DNA from: Roseateles_E cavernae
GTDB lineage: Bacteria; Pseudomonadota; Gammaproteobacteria; Burkholderiales; Burkholderiaceae_C
Length of the DNA stretch: 64,000 nt
NCBI RefSeq assembly: GCF_040187885.1
Contig: NZ_JBDPLH010000006.1
Span: forward strand, 124,001 to 188,000
Direction of reading: 5' to 3'
The notes under the pieces: model-generated
The model's database searches: none
The model's input: only the letters and a program-made list of their open reading frames with translations
What the model was told of the DNA's origin: nothing
Position numbers and translations under genes: made by a program
In this document: positions 49,171 to 58,332 of the stretch, piece after piece
How the letters are laid out: each line of letters begins with the position of its first letter
How positions within the stretch are numbered: the stretch's first letter is position 1

Positions 49171-50133
49171 TCAGTCCACCTTCACCTTGGCATTGCGTAT
49201 CACCTGGCCCCATTTGGCCGTTTCGCTGGCGATGAAGCTGCCGAACTCGGCCGGGCTGCCGCCCATGGGCACCGTGCCCATGGCCTCCAGGCGCTGGCGC
49301 ACCTCGTCCAGGCGGACGATGGCGTTGACCTCGTCGGCCACTCGCTTGACGATCGCCTCGGGCGTGCCGGCCGGCGCCAGCAGGCCGGCCCAGGTGCTGC
49401 CGGTGAAGCCGGCCACGCCCTGTTCGACAAAGGTCGGCAGCTCGGGCAGCGCGGGCAGGCGCTTGTCGCTGGCCACGCCGATCAGCCGCACCTTGCCGGC
49501 CTTGCCGGGGGCGATCAGGCCGGAGGCGGCGTCGAGAAAGAGCTGGATCTGGCCGCCCATCAGATCGGTCAGCGCGGCGGCCGCGCCGCGATAGGGGATG
49601 TGCACCATATAGCTGCCGGTCAGCGCCTTCAGCAGCTCGGTGCTGAGGTGGGCGGCCGAGCCGTTGCCGCTGGAGCCGAAGCTGATCTTGCCGGGGTTCT
49701 TCTTCGCATAGGCGATCAGCTCGGCGGCGGTCTTGAAGGGCGCCTCATTGGGGACCGCCGCGACCAGCGGCGACAGGCCGATCAGCGAGACCGGCGCGAT
49801 GTCCTTGGCCGGGTCATAGGGCAGCTTCGGATACAGCGTCGTGTTGGCCGCATAGGCGGCGATCACGACGGCCATCGTGTAGCCATCGGGCGCCGATTTG
49901 GCCAGCGCATCGACGCCGATGATGCTGTTGGCGCCGGGCTTGTTGTCGACCACGACGGCCTGGCCCAGCCGCTCCTGCAGCTTCTGCGCGATCAGGCGCG
50001 CGGTCACGTCGGTGAAGCCGCCGGGCGGGTAAGGCACGATGAGCTTGATCGGCCTGGCCGGCCAGGCCTGGGCCCAGGCCGGTGCGCTCAGCGCGGCCAG
50101 GCCAAGGGCAAACTCGCGGCGGTTCGTCTTCAT
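49171..50133 (-). CDS. Bug family solute-binding protein (tripartite tricarboxylate transporter type), first copy
   Basis: A 320-residue periplasmic binding protein. The signal peptide is MKTNRREFALGLAALSAPAW with cleavage near AWAQA. PIKLIVPYPPGGFTDVTARL, NKPGANSIIGVDALAKSAPDGYT and GSSGNGSAAHLSTELLK are Bug signatures that bind the ligand carboxylate. The ATG at 50133 overlaps the stop of the acyl-CoA ligase upstream by four bases (ATGA). It is the last gene of a ligase-Bug-ligase-Bug set. No TctA/TctB membrane genes are nearby, as is common for Bug proteins in Burkholderiales. Confidence 0.92.
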   Translation of the reverse strand: MKTNRREFALGLAALSAPAWAQAWPARPIKLIVPYPPGGFTDVTARLIAQKLQERLGQAVVVDNKPGANSIIGVDALAKSAPDGYTMAVVIAAYAANTTLYPKLPYDPAKDIAPVSLIGLSPLVAAVPNEAPFKTAAELIAYAKKNPGKISFGSSGNGSAAHLSTELLKALTGSYMVHIPYRGAAAALTDLMGGQIQLFLDAASGLIAPGKAGKVRLIGVASDKRLPALPELPTFVEQGVAGFTGSTWAGLLAPAGTPEAIVKRVADEVNAIVRLDEVRQRLEAMGTVPMGGSPAEFGSFIASETAKWGQVIRNAKVKVD

Positions 50134-51653
50134 ATCGTCTCCTGCTGCTTGTAGCCATCCCTGAGCTCGCGCTTGAGCACCTTGCCGATGGCGCTGCGTG
50201 GCAGCTCGGCGATCAGGCACAGATCGGCCAGGCGCTGGGTCTTGCCGACGCGGGCGTTGAGCCATTCGCGCAGCGCTGCGGCCGGCATGTCGAAACCGGC
50301 GCGCCGCACGACAAAGGCCACCGGGGTTTCGCCCCAGACGCTGCTGGCCACGCCCACCACCGCCGCCTCGGCGACGGCCTGGTGCTGGCGCAGCTCGGCC
50401 TCCAGATCGCTGGGGTAGATATTGAAGCCGCCCGAGATGATCATGTCCTTCTTGCGGTCGAGCAGGATCAGAAAGCCCTCGGCATCGAAGCGGCCGATGT
50501 CGCCGGTACGGATGAAGCGCTTGCCGTCCGGCGCGAACCACTCGGCCTCGCGCGTCTTCTCGGGCTGGCCGTGGTAGCCGGCCATCATCGCCGGCGAATG
50601 GCCGACCACCTCGCCGGCCTGGCCGGCCGGCAGTTCCAGCCCCGCCTCGTCGATCAGGCGGATGTCGTGCCCCTCGGCGGGCCGGCCCACGGTATGCAGC
50701 TTGTCGGGCTGCAGATGGGCTTCGAGGATGCAGGTGCCGCCGCCCTCGGTCATGCCGTAGAACTCGACCAGGCCACCGGGCCAGCGCGCCAGCACCTCGG
50801 CCTTCAGCGCGGCCGGGAACGGCGCGCTGGTGCAGAACTTGATCCGGCAGGCGCTCAAGTCATGGTCGTCGAAGCTCGGCAAGGCCATGATGCGCTGGTA
50901 CTGCACCGGCACCAGCATCGTGTGCGTGGCACGGCGGGCATGGGCCAGGGCCAGATAGGCGGCGGCATCGAACTTGGCCATCAAGAGCACGCAGCCGCCA
51001 TAGGCCAGGGCCGGGAAGAACACCACCAGGGTCGTGTTCGAGTACAGCGGCGTGGCCAGCAGGGTCACGCTGTCCGGCCCGTAGCCATAGGCCGCGCCAC
51101 GCCGCACATGCATCCAGCGCATGCCATGAGGCTGGACGATGCCCTTGGGCGCGCCCGTGGTGCCGGAGGAATAGATGATGTTGAACGGCTCCTCGGCGCC
51201 GATCTCCACCGGCTGCGGCCGCGTGCCGAGCGGCGCCAGCCAGGCCTCGAAAGCGGCCTCGTCATCGAGCGAGATACGGCGGATGTCGCCGGCCGAGATC
51301 GGCGCCGCCGCGTCGGCAAAAAGCAGCCGCGCCTGCGCATCGCCCAGCATGCCGGCCAGCGCCGCCGCCGTGACCGAGGGGGCCAGCGGCGCGACGACGA
51401 CGCCGGCCCGCAGCGCGCCGAGAAACAGCGCCGCCTGGCGCGGCGTGGCCAGGCCGCACAGCGCAATCGCCTGGCCGGGCGCGACGCCCTCGCGCTGCAG
51501 CGCGCCGGCGATACGGTCCATCAGCGCGTCGAGCGCGGCATAGCTCAACACCGTGTCGCCCTGGCGCAACGCCGGCGCGGCCGGTCGCTGCAGCGCATGC
51601 TGCTGGATCAGGTCGGCGATGCGCTGGAAGTCCTGGTCATCGGCCATCCCCAC
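50130..51653 (-). CDS. AMP-binding acyl-CoA ligase, second in operon
   Basis: A 507-residue ANL-superfamily ligase that adenylates a carboxylic acid and joins it to CoA. The P-loop-like motif is IIYSSGTTGAPKGIV (about 160-174), followed by FYGMTEGGG, the hinge RTGDIGRFDAEGFLILLDRKKDMIISGG-type region and the C-terminal catalytic Lys in SAIGKVLKREL. The N-terminus is close to short-chain or aromatic acid ligases. It follows the second Bug gene by only three bases and ends inside the start of the first (ATGA). The substrate is probably the acid bound by the Bug proteins. Confidence 0.9.
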   Translation of the reverse strand: MGMADDQDFQRIADLIQQHALQRPAAPALRQGDTVLSYAALDALMDRIAGALQREGVAPGQAIALCGLATPRQAALFLGALRAGVVVAPLAPSVTAAALAGMLGDAQARLLFADAAAPISAGDIRRISLDDEAAFEAWLAPLGTRPQPVEIGAEEPFNIIYSSGTTGAPKGIVQPHGMRWMHVRRGAAYGYGPDSVTLLATPLYSNTTLVVFFPALAYGGCVLLMAKFDAAAYLALAHARRATHTMLVPVQYQRIMALPSFDDHDLSACRIKFCTSAPFPAALKAEVLARWPGGLVEFYGMTEGGGTCILEAHLQPDKLHTVGRPAEGHDIRLIDEAGLELPAGQAGEVVGHSPAMMAGYHGQPEKTREAEWFAPDGKRFIRTGDIGRFDAEGFLILLDRKKDMIISGGFNIYPSDLEAELRQHQAVAEAAVVGVASSVWGETPVAFVVRRAGFDMPAAALREWLNARVGKTQRLADLCLIAELPRSAIGKVLKRELRDGYKQQETI

Positions 51654-51656
51654 CGC

Positions 51657-52640
51657 CTACTTCGCTGCCAGGCCCAGGCGCTCGATCAGCGCCTTGTCCT
51701 TGGCATAGGTCTCGACCGCCCACTGGCGGTACTCCGCGCCGTTGCGATACCACATGGCCTGATTCAACTGCTCCAGCAACTCGATGTGCTTGGGGTCGTC
51801 CATCGCCTTCTTGTAGGCATCGTGCAGCGCCTTGACGACCGCCGGGTCCATGCCCTTGGGGCCGGCCAGGCCATAGGGCGAGGTCGACACGACGTTATAG
51901 CCCAGCTCCTTGGCGGTGGGCACCTGGGGCCAGCGCTTGGTGCGCTGCTCGCCGAAGGTCACCAGCAAACGCATCTGGCCGCCGTCGACGAACTTGTCCC
52001 AGCCGCTGGCATCGCTTTGCGCCATCACATGGCCGCCCAGCAAGGCCTGCTGCAGATCGGCATTGCCCTTGAAGGGGATGTGGTTGAGCTGCACCTTGGC
52101 ATTGCCGGCCAACTCCTCCAGCAGCAGATGCGGGCTGCTGCCGGTACCGGTGGAGCCGTAATTGATCTGGCCCGGTGCCTTGCGCGCGGCCTCGATGTAG
52201 TCGTTGAAGCTCTTGAACGGCGAGTCGCTCTTGACGGTGAAGCCGAAGGTGTAGCCGCTGATGCCGATGATGAACGTGAAGTCGTTCAGCGGGTCCCAGG
52301 CGGTCTTCTGCATATGCGGGATGCGCAGCATGCCCAGCGGGTACTGCGAGATCGTGTAGCCGTCGGGCTTGGCGGTCTGCGCCATCGTGCCCGGGCCCAG
52401 CGTGCCGCCGCCACCGGGCTTGTTCTCGATGATGATCTGCTGGCCCAGATGCTTGGACGCGAGCTCGGACAGCGCACGCAGATGCCGGTCGGTCGAGCCA
52501 CCGGCCGGCCAGGGCACGATCAAGGTGACCGGCTTGCTCGGGAAGGCCTGGGCCTGGGCGCCGGCGAGCGGCGCCAAGGTGGCCGCAGCGGCAGCCGCCA
52601 GCATCAGGCGGCGGCCCCACATCATCGTTTGCTTGCTCAT
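51657..52640 (-). CDS. Bug family solute-binding protein, second copy
   Basis: A 327-residue periplasmic binding protein with signal peptide (LMLAAAAAATLAPLAGAQAQA, cut near residue 31). Ligand-binding segments are PVTLIVPWPAGGSTDRHLRAL and NKPGGGGTLGPGTMAQTAKPDGYT. The ATG at 52640 has GGAG nine bases upstream; a GTG one codon earlier is possible. It differs enough from the first Bug protein (residues NDFTFIIGISGYTFG) to bind another ligand. It lies between the two ligase genes, 33 bases after the first. Confidence 0.92.
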   Translation of the reverse strand: MSKQTMMWGRRLMLAAAAAATLAPLAGAQAQAFPSKPVTLIVPWPAGGSTDRHLRALSELASKHLGQQIIIENKPGGGGTLGPGTMAQTAKPDGYTISQYPLGMLRIPHMQKTAWDPLNDFTFIIGISGYTFGFTVKSDSPFKSFNDYIEAARKAPGQINYGSTGTGSSPHLLLEELAGNAKVQLNHIPFKGNADLQQALLGGHVMAQSDASGWDKFVDGGQMRLLVTFGEQRTKRWPQVPTAKELGYNVVSTSPYGLAGPKGMDPAVVKALHDAYKKAMDDPKHIELLEQLNQAMWYRNGAEYRQWAVETYAKDKALIERLGLAAK

Positions 52641-52673
52641 CACTTGTCTCCTGGTTTTATGAGAGAGGGGGAT

Positions 52674-54362
52674 TCAGGTGCGCGACTGCTGCTCCTGCAG
52701 TTCGCGCCACATCACCTTGCCGCTGCCCGACTTGGGCAGCGCGGCGACGAACTCGACGATGCGCGGGCTCTTGTAGGCGGCCATATGGCCATGGGCCCAA
52801 TCGATGATGTCCTGCTCGCTGACCGATTCCGCCAGGCCGGGCTTCAGCACGACCAGGGCTTTGACGGTCTCGCCGCGTCGGGCGTCCTGCACGCCGATCA
52901 CGCAGGCCTCCTGCACGGCCGGGTGGTGGTACATCAGCGCCTCGACCTCGGCCGGCCAGACCTTGTAACCCGAGGCATTGATCATGCGCTTGAGGCGGTC
53001 GGTCATGAAGAAGTAGCCGTCCTCGTCGATGCGACCCAGGTCACCGGTGCGCAGAAAACGCCGGCCGGCGATCTCGACAAAGGCCTGGGCGGTGGCGGCG
53101 GGGTTGCGCCAGTAGCCCTGCATCACTTGCGGCGCGGCGATGATGATCTCGCCGCTCTCGCCCTGCGGCAGCTCGGCCAGGCTGACGGGGTCGACGATGC
53201 GCGCATCGACATCGAAGACCGGGATGCCCAGGCACTGGGGCTTGGGCCGGTGCACCGGGTTGATATGGGTGGCGGCCATGGTCTCGGACATGCCGTAGCC
53301 CTCGACATAGTCCAGTCCGGTCAGCGCCTTCAGCTTGGCGCAGATGGCCTCGGGCATCGCCGCGCCGCCGCCGCGGATGCCGGCCAGGCTGGACAGGTCA
53401 TAGTCCGCCAGCCTGGGGTTGGCCAGGAAGTCGATCAGCATGGTCGAGATGGTCTGCCAGACGGTGACCCGGTAGCGCTGCATGCACAGCGCCGCCGCAT
53501 CGCGATCCCAGCGCGGCAGCACGACGATGGTGGCGCCGATATAGAGCGGCCCGTTGAGGCTGCCCGACAGGCCGGTGACATGGAAGAAGGGCAGCACCGA
53601 CAGATAGACCGCGTCCTGGGTGCGGGCGAACCAGTTGATGCCGCCGACCAGGGTGCTCATCACGCTGCGGTGGGTGTGCATGCAGCCCTTGGGCTGGCCG
53701 GTCGTGCCCGAGGTGTAGGGCATCACGCAGAGATCGTCGGGGCCGGCCGTCAGCGGGCCCGGCACACGCCCGGCCTGCAGCATCTCGCGCCAGGCCCGCA
53801 GTCCCGTGCCGACCAGGGGCCGCGCCGGCGCGGCGACGAAATCGGGCACGCTCAGATCGGTAGCCTCGCGCAGATAGTCGCTATAGCACGCGACGATCAG
53901 ATGCTGCAGCCCGCCCGTGCCCGGCAAGGACTGCAGCGGCTGCAGCTGATCCAGCAGATCCTGCGCGACGAAAGCCGTGCCGGCGCCGCTGTCCGCGACA
54001 TAGTGGCGCAACTCCTCGCCCCGGTTCATCGGATTGACCGGCACGACCACCGCATTGGCGCGCAGGATGGCGTAGAAGGCCAGCACCCATTGCGGGCTGT
54101 TCTGCATATAGAGCAGCACCCGGTCGCCCGCCTGGACGCCGCAGTCCTGCTGCAGATAGCCGGCGATGCGCTCCGTCTCGCGCAGGAACTCGGCGAAGCT
54201 GATCGCCGTGTCGTAGAAGATGATGAAGGGCTTGTCGGGGTAGCGCGCGGCGGCCACCTCGACATTGAAGAAGAGGTGGGTCTGCGGCAGGGTCAGGTGT
54301 TGCGGCAGGCCCGGCGGCCAGTGCGCCAGATGCGGTGCCTGCGATGAAGGGACTGAATTCAT
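52674..54362 (-). CDS. AMP-binding acyl-CoA ligase (fatty-acid type), first in operon
   Basis: A 562-residue ANL-superfamily ligase of the medium/long-chain fatty acid type. YTSGTTGQPKGCMHTHRSV (about 212-230), GYGMSET, RTGDLGRIDEDGYFFMTDR and the catalytic Lys in PKSGSGKVMWREL are visible. The ATG at 54362 (MNSVPSSQAPH) gives the normal length; the frame is open 43 codons more upstream without similarity. It is the first gene of the ligase-Bug-ligase-Bug operon and faces the IclR regulator across 279 bases with two mirrored operator sites. Confidence 0.9.
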   Translation of the reverse strand: MNSVPSSQAPHLAHWPPGLPQHLTLPQTHLFFNVEVAAARYPDKPFIIFYDTAISFAEFLRETERIAGYLQQDCGVQAGDRVLLYMQNSPQWVLAFYAILRANAVVVPVNPMNRGEELRHYVADSGAGTAFVAQDLLDQLQPLQSLPGTGGLQHLIVACYSDYLREATDLSVPDFVAAPARPLVGTGLRAWREMLQAGRVPGPLTAGPDDLCVMPYTSGTTGQPKGCMHTHRSVMSTLVGGINWFARTQDAVYLSVLPFFHVTGLSGSLNGPLYIGATIVVLPRWDRDAAALCMQRYRVTVWQTISTMLIDFLANPRLADYDLSSLAGIRGGGAAMPEAICAKLKALTGLDYVEGYGMSETMAATHINPVHRPKPQCLGIPVFDVDARIVDPVSLAELPQGESGEIIIAAPQVMQGYWRNPAATAQAFVEIAGRRFLRTGDLGRIDEDGYFFMTDRLKRMINASGYKVWPAEVEALMYHHPAVQEACVIGVQDARRGETVKALVVLKPGLAESVSEQDIIDWAHGHMAAYKSPRIVEFVAALPKSGSGKVMWRELQEQQSRT

Positions 54363-54470
54363 GGGGCTGGGCCATGGCCGGCATCGCTGCGCGGCCGCTG
54401 GCTTCTTGTCTCCGTCCTTGCTTATAGGTCGATGCCTGGGGCACCGCTGTCGCATCGGCGTCATTCCTTC

Positions 54471-54487
54471 ATTCCGCTCGACGGAAT
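54471..54487. promoter_or_regulatory. IclR-type operator, site 1
   Basis: ATTCCGCTCGACGGAAT is a 17-base dyad with arms ATTCCG and CGGAAT. It lies 109 bases before the ligase ATG and 155 before the IclR ATG. The same 15-base core appears in reverse orientation at site 2. Confidence 0.6.
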
Positions 54488-54604
54488 ACACAAATGCTAC
54501 GACCCAGTCTACGCAGCCCTTCGGCGGCTGTAAATTGGAATGGATCTGAAATCAGGGATTGCGAGCATCCAGGCGCCGCAGCGAGCAAAGACGTGGCGCG
54601 CTAT

Positions 54605-54621
54605 ATTCCGTCGAGCGGAAA
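54605..54621. promoter_or_regulatory. IclR-type operator, site 2
   Basis: ATTCCGTCGAGCGGAAA carries TTCCGTCGAGCGGAA, the exact reverse complement of the core of site 1. It ends 20 bases before the IclR ATG, a position for autorepression. Centres of the two sites are 134 bases apart. Confidence 0.6.
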
Positions 54622-54641
54622 ATAACCGGATTGCAGCAAGC

Positions 54642-55478
54642 ATGGGACGACAGCGCAGCAGCCTCGCCGAGGCCGCCGAGGGCAAGGAGACGGCCGACCC
54701 GGCCGAGGACCGCCGCTTCGTCACCGCGCTGGCCCGCGGGCTGGAGCTGCTGCGCTGCTTCAAGCCGCAGGACCGCTGGCTTGCCCATCAGGAGATCGCC
54801 CGCCGCACCGGCCTGCCCCAGGCCACCGTCTCGCGCCTGAGCTTCACGCTGACCAGCCTGGGCTATCTGCGCCACCGCCCGCAGACCGGCGAGTACGCGC
54901 TGAGCCCGGCCGTGCTGTCGCTGGGCTTCTCGGTGCTGACGAATTTCGAGATCGGCCGCATCGCCCGCCCCTTCATGGAGACCCTGGCCGAGCACACCCA
55001 GGCCGCGATCTCGCTGGGCGTGCGGCATGACTTGAGCATGGTCTATGTCGCCCACTGCCGCAGCACCGCGCGGCTGATCCTGGGCCTGGATGTCGGCACC
55101 CGGCTGCCGCTGGCCGAGACCGCGATGGGCCGCGCGATGTGGTGCTGCGCCTCGCCGGGCATGCGCACCCTGCTGGGCCAGCGCCTGCAGGCCCAGGACG
55201 CCGGGCGCTGGGCCCGCCAGCAGCCGGCGCTGCGGCGCGCCGAGGCCGACTACGCGCGGCGCGGCTATGCCTGCTCCGAATCGGAGTGGGAGAGCGATAT
55301 CGCGGCCATCGGTGTCGGCATCGACATCGGCGACGGCCGCGAGCCGCTGGCGCTGACGGTGGGCGGCCCGGCCACGCGGCTGCGTGGCGCGCTGCTGCAC
55401 GAGGACTTCGCTACTGCGCTGAAGCACACCGGCCGCGAGATCGTCGACGCCATCCAGGCGGCCGACTGGCGCGACTGA
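54642..55478 (+). CDS. IclR family transcriptional regulator
   Basis: A 278-residue IclR-type regulator. The N-terminal winged helix-turn-helix is ALARGLELLRCFKPQDRWLAHQEIARRTGLPQATVSRL (about 28-66), followed by the effector domain with RLPLAETAMGRAM near residue 160. The ATG at 54642 was chosen over an upstream in-frame ATG at 54540 because operator site 2 lies between them. It is divergent from the ligase-Bug operon with mirrored operators in the gap, so it likely controls that operon and itself. Aromatic or aliphatic acids are typical ligands. It is followed by an EamA gene with a one-base overlap. Confidence 0.9.
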   Translation: MGRQRSSLAEAAEGKETADPAEDRRFVTALARGLELLRCFKPQDRWLAHQEIARRTGLPQATVSRLSFTLTSLGYLRHRPQTGEYALSPAVLSLGFSVLTNFEIGRIARPFMETLAEHTQAAISLGVRHDLSMVYVAHCRSTARLILGLDVGTRLPLAETAMGRAMWCCASPGMRTLLGQRLQAQDAGRWARQQPALRRAEADYARRGYACSESEWESDIAAIGVGIDIGDGREPLALTVGGPATRLRGALLHEDFATALKHTGREIVDAIQAADWRD

Positions 55479-56371
55479 TGCCGGGCCGCACCCCTTGGCT
55501 GGCCTATGCCTGCCTGGCACTGAGCACCAGCCTGGTCGGCAGCTATGTCGGCCTGTCCAAGCTGCTGCTGGCGGTGTTCCCGGTGTTTCTGCTGGCCTGG
55601 CTGCGCTTTGGCAGCGCGGCCGTGCTGATGGCCGGCTGGGTCCGGCGCGGTGCCGACGAAGCCCGGCTCGATGCCCGCTCGCGCCGCCTGCTGTTCCTCG
55701 AGTCCTTTGTCGGCAACTTCCTGTTCTCGATCTGCCTGCTGTTCGGCCTGCAGCTGAGCTCGGCCGTGGTGGCCGGCGTCATCATGGCCGGCATCCCGGC
55801 TGCGGTGGCCCTGCTGAGCCGGCTGCTGCTGGGCGAGCGCATCGCGCCGCGGGTGATGGCCGGCATCGTGCTGAGCGTCAGCGGCATTGCGCTGGTAGCA
55901 CTGAACCGCGAGGGCCAGGGTCAGACCACGCCCTGGGGCGCCGCCCTGCTGCTGGCGGCGGTGTTCTGCGAGGCCGGCTATGTCGTGATCGGCAAGCAGC
56001 TGACCGCCCATCTCTCGCCCAAGCGCATCAGCGCGCTGATCAATCTCTGGGGCCTGGCCCTGGTGACACCGCTGGGCCTGTGGCAGGCGCTGAGCTATGA
56101 CTTCGCCCGGCCCAGCGGCCAGCACTGGGCGCTGCTGCTGTTCTATGCGGCGGCGGCCAGCATGGTGACGGTCTGGCTGTGGATGACCGGGCTGAAGAAG
56201 GTGCCGGCCGCGCAGGCCGGCGTCTTCATGGTTTTTCTGCCGATCGCCACCGCGCTGGTGGGCCTGGTCTTTCTCGGCGAGCGCATCGGCGCCGTCCAGC
56301 TGCTGGCCTATGGCCTGGCCCTGGCCGGCGTGCTGCTGGCCACCGCGCCGAGCAGCAGGAAAAATGCATGA
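55478..56371 (+). CDS. EamA/DMT family transporter
   Basis: A 297-residue transporter with ten membrane helices in two EamA halves. LACLALSTSLVGSYVGLSK-type start, then LQLSSAVVAGVIMAGIPAAVALLSRLLLGERI, and second-half VPAAQAGVFMVFLPIATALVGLVFLGERI are the usual repeat pattern. The ATG at 55478 overlaps the IclR stop (TGATG), so it is made with the regulator. It probably exports a metabolite linked to the acid catabolism next door; the substrate is not visible. Confidence 0.87.
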   Translation: MPGRTPWLAYACLALSTSLVGSYVGLSKLLLAVFPVFLLAWLRFGSAAVLMAGWVRRGADEARLDARSRRLLFLESFVGNFLFSICLLFGLQLSSAVVAGVIMAGIPAAVALLSRLLLGERIAPRVMAGIVLSVSGIALVALNREGQGQTTPWGAALLLAAVFCEAGYVVIGKQLTAHLSPKRISALINLWGLALVTPLGLWQALSYDFARPSGQHWALLLFYAAAASMVTVWLWMTGLKKVPAAQAGVFMVFLPIATALVGLVFLGERIGAVQLLAYGLALAGVLLATAPSSRKNA

Positions 56372-56480
56372 GACCCCCAACAAAAGCTATGACCGCGTCT
56401 CGCCGACACCCACTCGCCTTGCCCTAGCATTGCCGGCACCCTCGTCCCTTACCACTCCCCTCTTCTCTTCGCCCCTACCC

Positions 56481-57326
56481 ATGGACGACTTTGAATACTG
56501 GCAGCAGCAGGTGTCAGGTTTTGCCGCACTGATGCAGGCCCGGCCGGCCGCCGCCGCCAAGCCGGCACGCGGCAAGCCGCTGCCCGGCCACTGCATGATC
56601 TTCTCACCCCACCCCGATGACGAATGCATCGTCGGCGCGCTGCCGCTGCGGCTGCGCCAGGAAGCGCAGTGGCGCATCACCAATGTGGCCGTGACGCTGG
56701 GCAGCAAGCCCGAGCGCCGCGAGCCGCGCTGGCGCGAGCTGCAGGCCGCCTGCGAGGTGCTGGGCTTCGACAATATCCGCCTGACCGAGCAGGGCCTGGC
56801 CCTGGTGCGGCCCGAGACCGAGACCGAATCGCCCCAGCTCTGGCGCGCCCATCTGCAGTGCGTGACCGAGTTATTGGCCGAGCAGAAGCCCGCCCTGGTG
56901 CTGGCCCCGCATGCGCGCGACGGCATCGCCACCCATATCGGCGTGCACAAGCTGCTGACCCAGGCGCTGCAGGCCAGCGGCATCAGCTGCGTGCTGGCCG
57001 AGACCGAATACTGGGCGACGCTGCAGGCGCCGAACTGGCTGGTCGAGACCGGCGTGGCCGACACCGCGCGCCTGGTCCAGGCCCTGGCCTGCCACCACGG
57101 CGAAATCGCCCGCAACCCCTATCACCTGCGCCTGCCGGCCTGGCTGGCCGACAGCGTGCGCCGTGGCGGCGAGCTGCTAGCCGGCGCCGGCAGCGACGTG
57201 CCCGGCTATGCCTTCGGCACGCTGTACCGGCTGAGCCTGTGGGCCGACGGCCGGCCCCAGCAAGACCTGTCCCCCCGCCTGTGCCCCGCCGATCAGGCGA
57301 TCGATGCGCGCTGGCTGAAGCCCTGA
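56481..57326 (+). CDS. PIG-L family deacetylase
   Basis: A 281-residue LmbE/PIG-L-type zinc deacetylase. The metal motif PHPDDE is at about 43-48 in IFSPHPDDECIVGALPLRL, and APHARDGIATHIGVHKLL near residue 140 supplies the third ligand (the usual HxDH). Such enzymes remove acetyl groups from N-acetyl sugars. The ATG at 56481 starts the recognisable part; upstream in-frame sequence is not conserved-looking. It is followed after 15 bases by an aspartoacylase-like amidase, and the two may work on one acylated compound. Confidence 0.87.
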   Translation: MDDFEYWQQQVSGFAALMQARPAAAAKPARGKPLPGHCMIFSPHPDDECIVGALPLRLRQEAQWRITNVAVTLGSKPERREPRWRELQAACEVLGFDNIRLTEQGLALVRPETETESPQLWRAHLQCVTELLAEQKPALVLAPHARDGIATHIGVHKLLTQALQASGISCVLAETEYWATLQAPNWLVETGVADTARLVQALACHHGEIARNPYHLRLPAWLADSVRRGGELLAGAGSDVPGYAFGTLYRLSLWADGRPQQDLSPRLCPADQAIDARWLKP

Positions 57327-57341
57327 GAAAGATCCCCGGCA

Positions 57342-58322
57342 ATGTCTGAACACCCTACTCATCTGCGCATCCATCAGTTCGCCGGCCTGCACGCCGGCCC
57401 GCGCCTGCTGGTCAGCGCCGCCGTGCATGGCAACGAGATCTGCGGCGTGGCCGCGATCCGGCGCCTGGTGGCCGAGCTCGACAGCGGCGCGCTGCGCCTG
57501 CTGCGTGGCACCCTGAGCCTGATCCCCATCGTCAACCCGCTGGCCCATGCGCTGGGCCGGCGCGAGGGCGAGCGCAATCTGAACCGCAATCTGCGCCCGG
57601 CCGTGATTGCGCAGGACTTCGAGGACCGCATCGCCGGCCCGCTGTGCCGCTGGCTGGCCGATCACGAGGTGCTGCTGGACCTGCATTCCTTCCAGGGCCA
57701 GGGCCAGCCCTTCGCGATGCTGGGCCCGCGCAACAACAGCGGCGAGCTCGAGCCCTTTGCCCATGAGCTGGCCGAGGCGCGGCTGGCCGCCTGCGTCGGC
57801 ACCGGCCGCATCGTCGAGGGCTGGCTCTCGACCTATGCCCTGGGCCTGCAGCGGCGCGCGGCCAGGACCGGCGACGGCACGCGCCGCGCCACCCTGCAGC
57901 AAGACCCGCATTACGGCGTCGGCACCACCGAGTACATGCGCTCGCAGGGCGGCTACGGCATCACGCTGGAATGCGGCCAGCACGAGGACCCGGCCGCGCC
58001 GGAGTTTGCCTACCGGGCCATTCTGCGCACCCTGGTACTGCTGGGCATGGTCGAGCCCGGCGTCGTCGCCCCCCGCCCGGCCGAGCCGCCCGAGCTCTTG
58101 CAACTCTATGAGGTGATCGACCGCGAGCACGAAGGCGACCGCTTCGAGCGCGCCTGGGTCAGCTTCGACGCGGTCAGCAAGGGCCAGCTGATCGGCAGCC
58201 GCCATGACGGCACACCGGTGCTGGCGCCCGATGATGGCCGCATCGTCTTCCCGGCTGCCAATGCCCAGCCCGGCAGCGAGTGGTTCTATCTGGCGCGAGC
58301 GAGTGAGCGCCGGCTCGGCTAG
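57342..58322 (+). CDS. Succinylglutamate desuccinylase/aspartoacylase family protein
   Basis: A 326-residue zinc carboxypeptidase-fold amidase. The zinc motif is VHGNEICGVAAIRRL (about 27-41, His and Glu), the next ligand is in LLDLHSFQGQG (about 111), and NLNRNLRP is the substrate Arg/Asn region. The C-terminal beta domain near residue 300 is typical. It is not a clear AstE, since no other arginine-succinylase genes are near. It lies 15 bases after the PIG-L gene. Its stop codon lies within a -10-like TAGAGT before the next gene. Confidence 0.85.
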   Translation: MSEHPTHLRIHQFAGLHAGPRLLVSAAVHGNEICGVAAIRRLVAELDSGALRLLRGTLSLIPIVNPLAHALGRREGERNLNRNLRPAVIAQDFEDRIAGPLCRWLADHEVLLDLHSFQGQGQPFAMLGPRNNSGELEPFAHELAEARLAACVGTGRIVEGWLSTYALGLQRRAARTGDGTRRATLQQDPHYGVGTTEYMRSQGGYGITLECGQHEDPAAPEFAYRAILRTLVLLGMVEPGVVAPRPAEPPELLQLYEVIDREHEGDRFERAWVSFDAVSKGQLIGSRHDGTPVLAPDDGRIVFPAANAQPGSEWFYLARASERRLG

Positions 58323-58325
58323 AGT
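58320..58325 (+). promoter_or_regulatory. Candidate -10 box before the FrnE-like gene
   Basis: TAGAGT overlaps the upstream stop codon and ends seven bases before the ATG at 58333; no ribosome site lies between. Confidence 0.3.
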
Positions 58326-58332
58326 GCGGACC

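Noticed and set aside
50082..54347. 1421-codon open frame on the plus strand opposite the ligase/Bug operon
   Set aside because: Antisense to four genes with clear motifs; the translation has no domain pattern and strong Gly/Ala/Arg/His bias.
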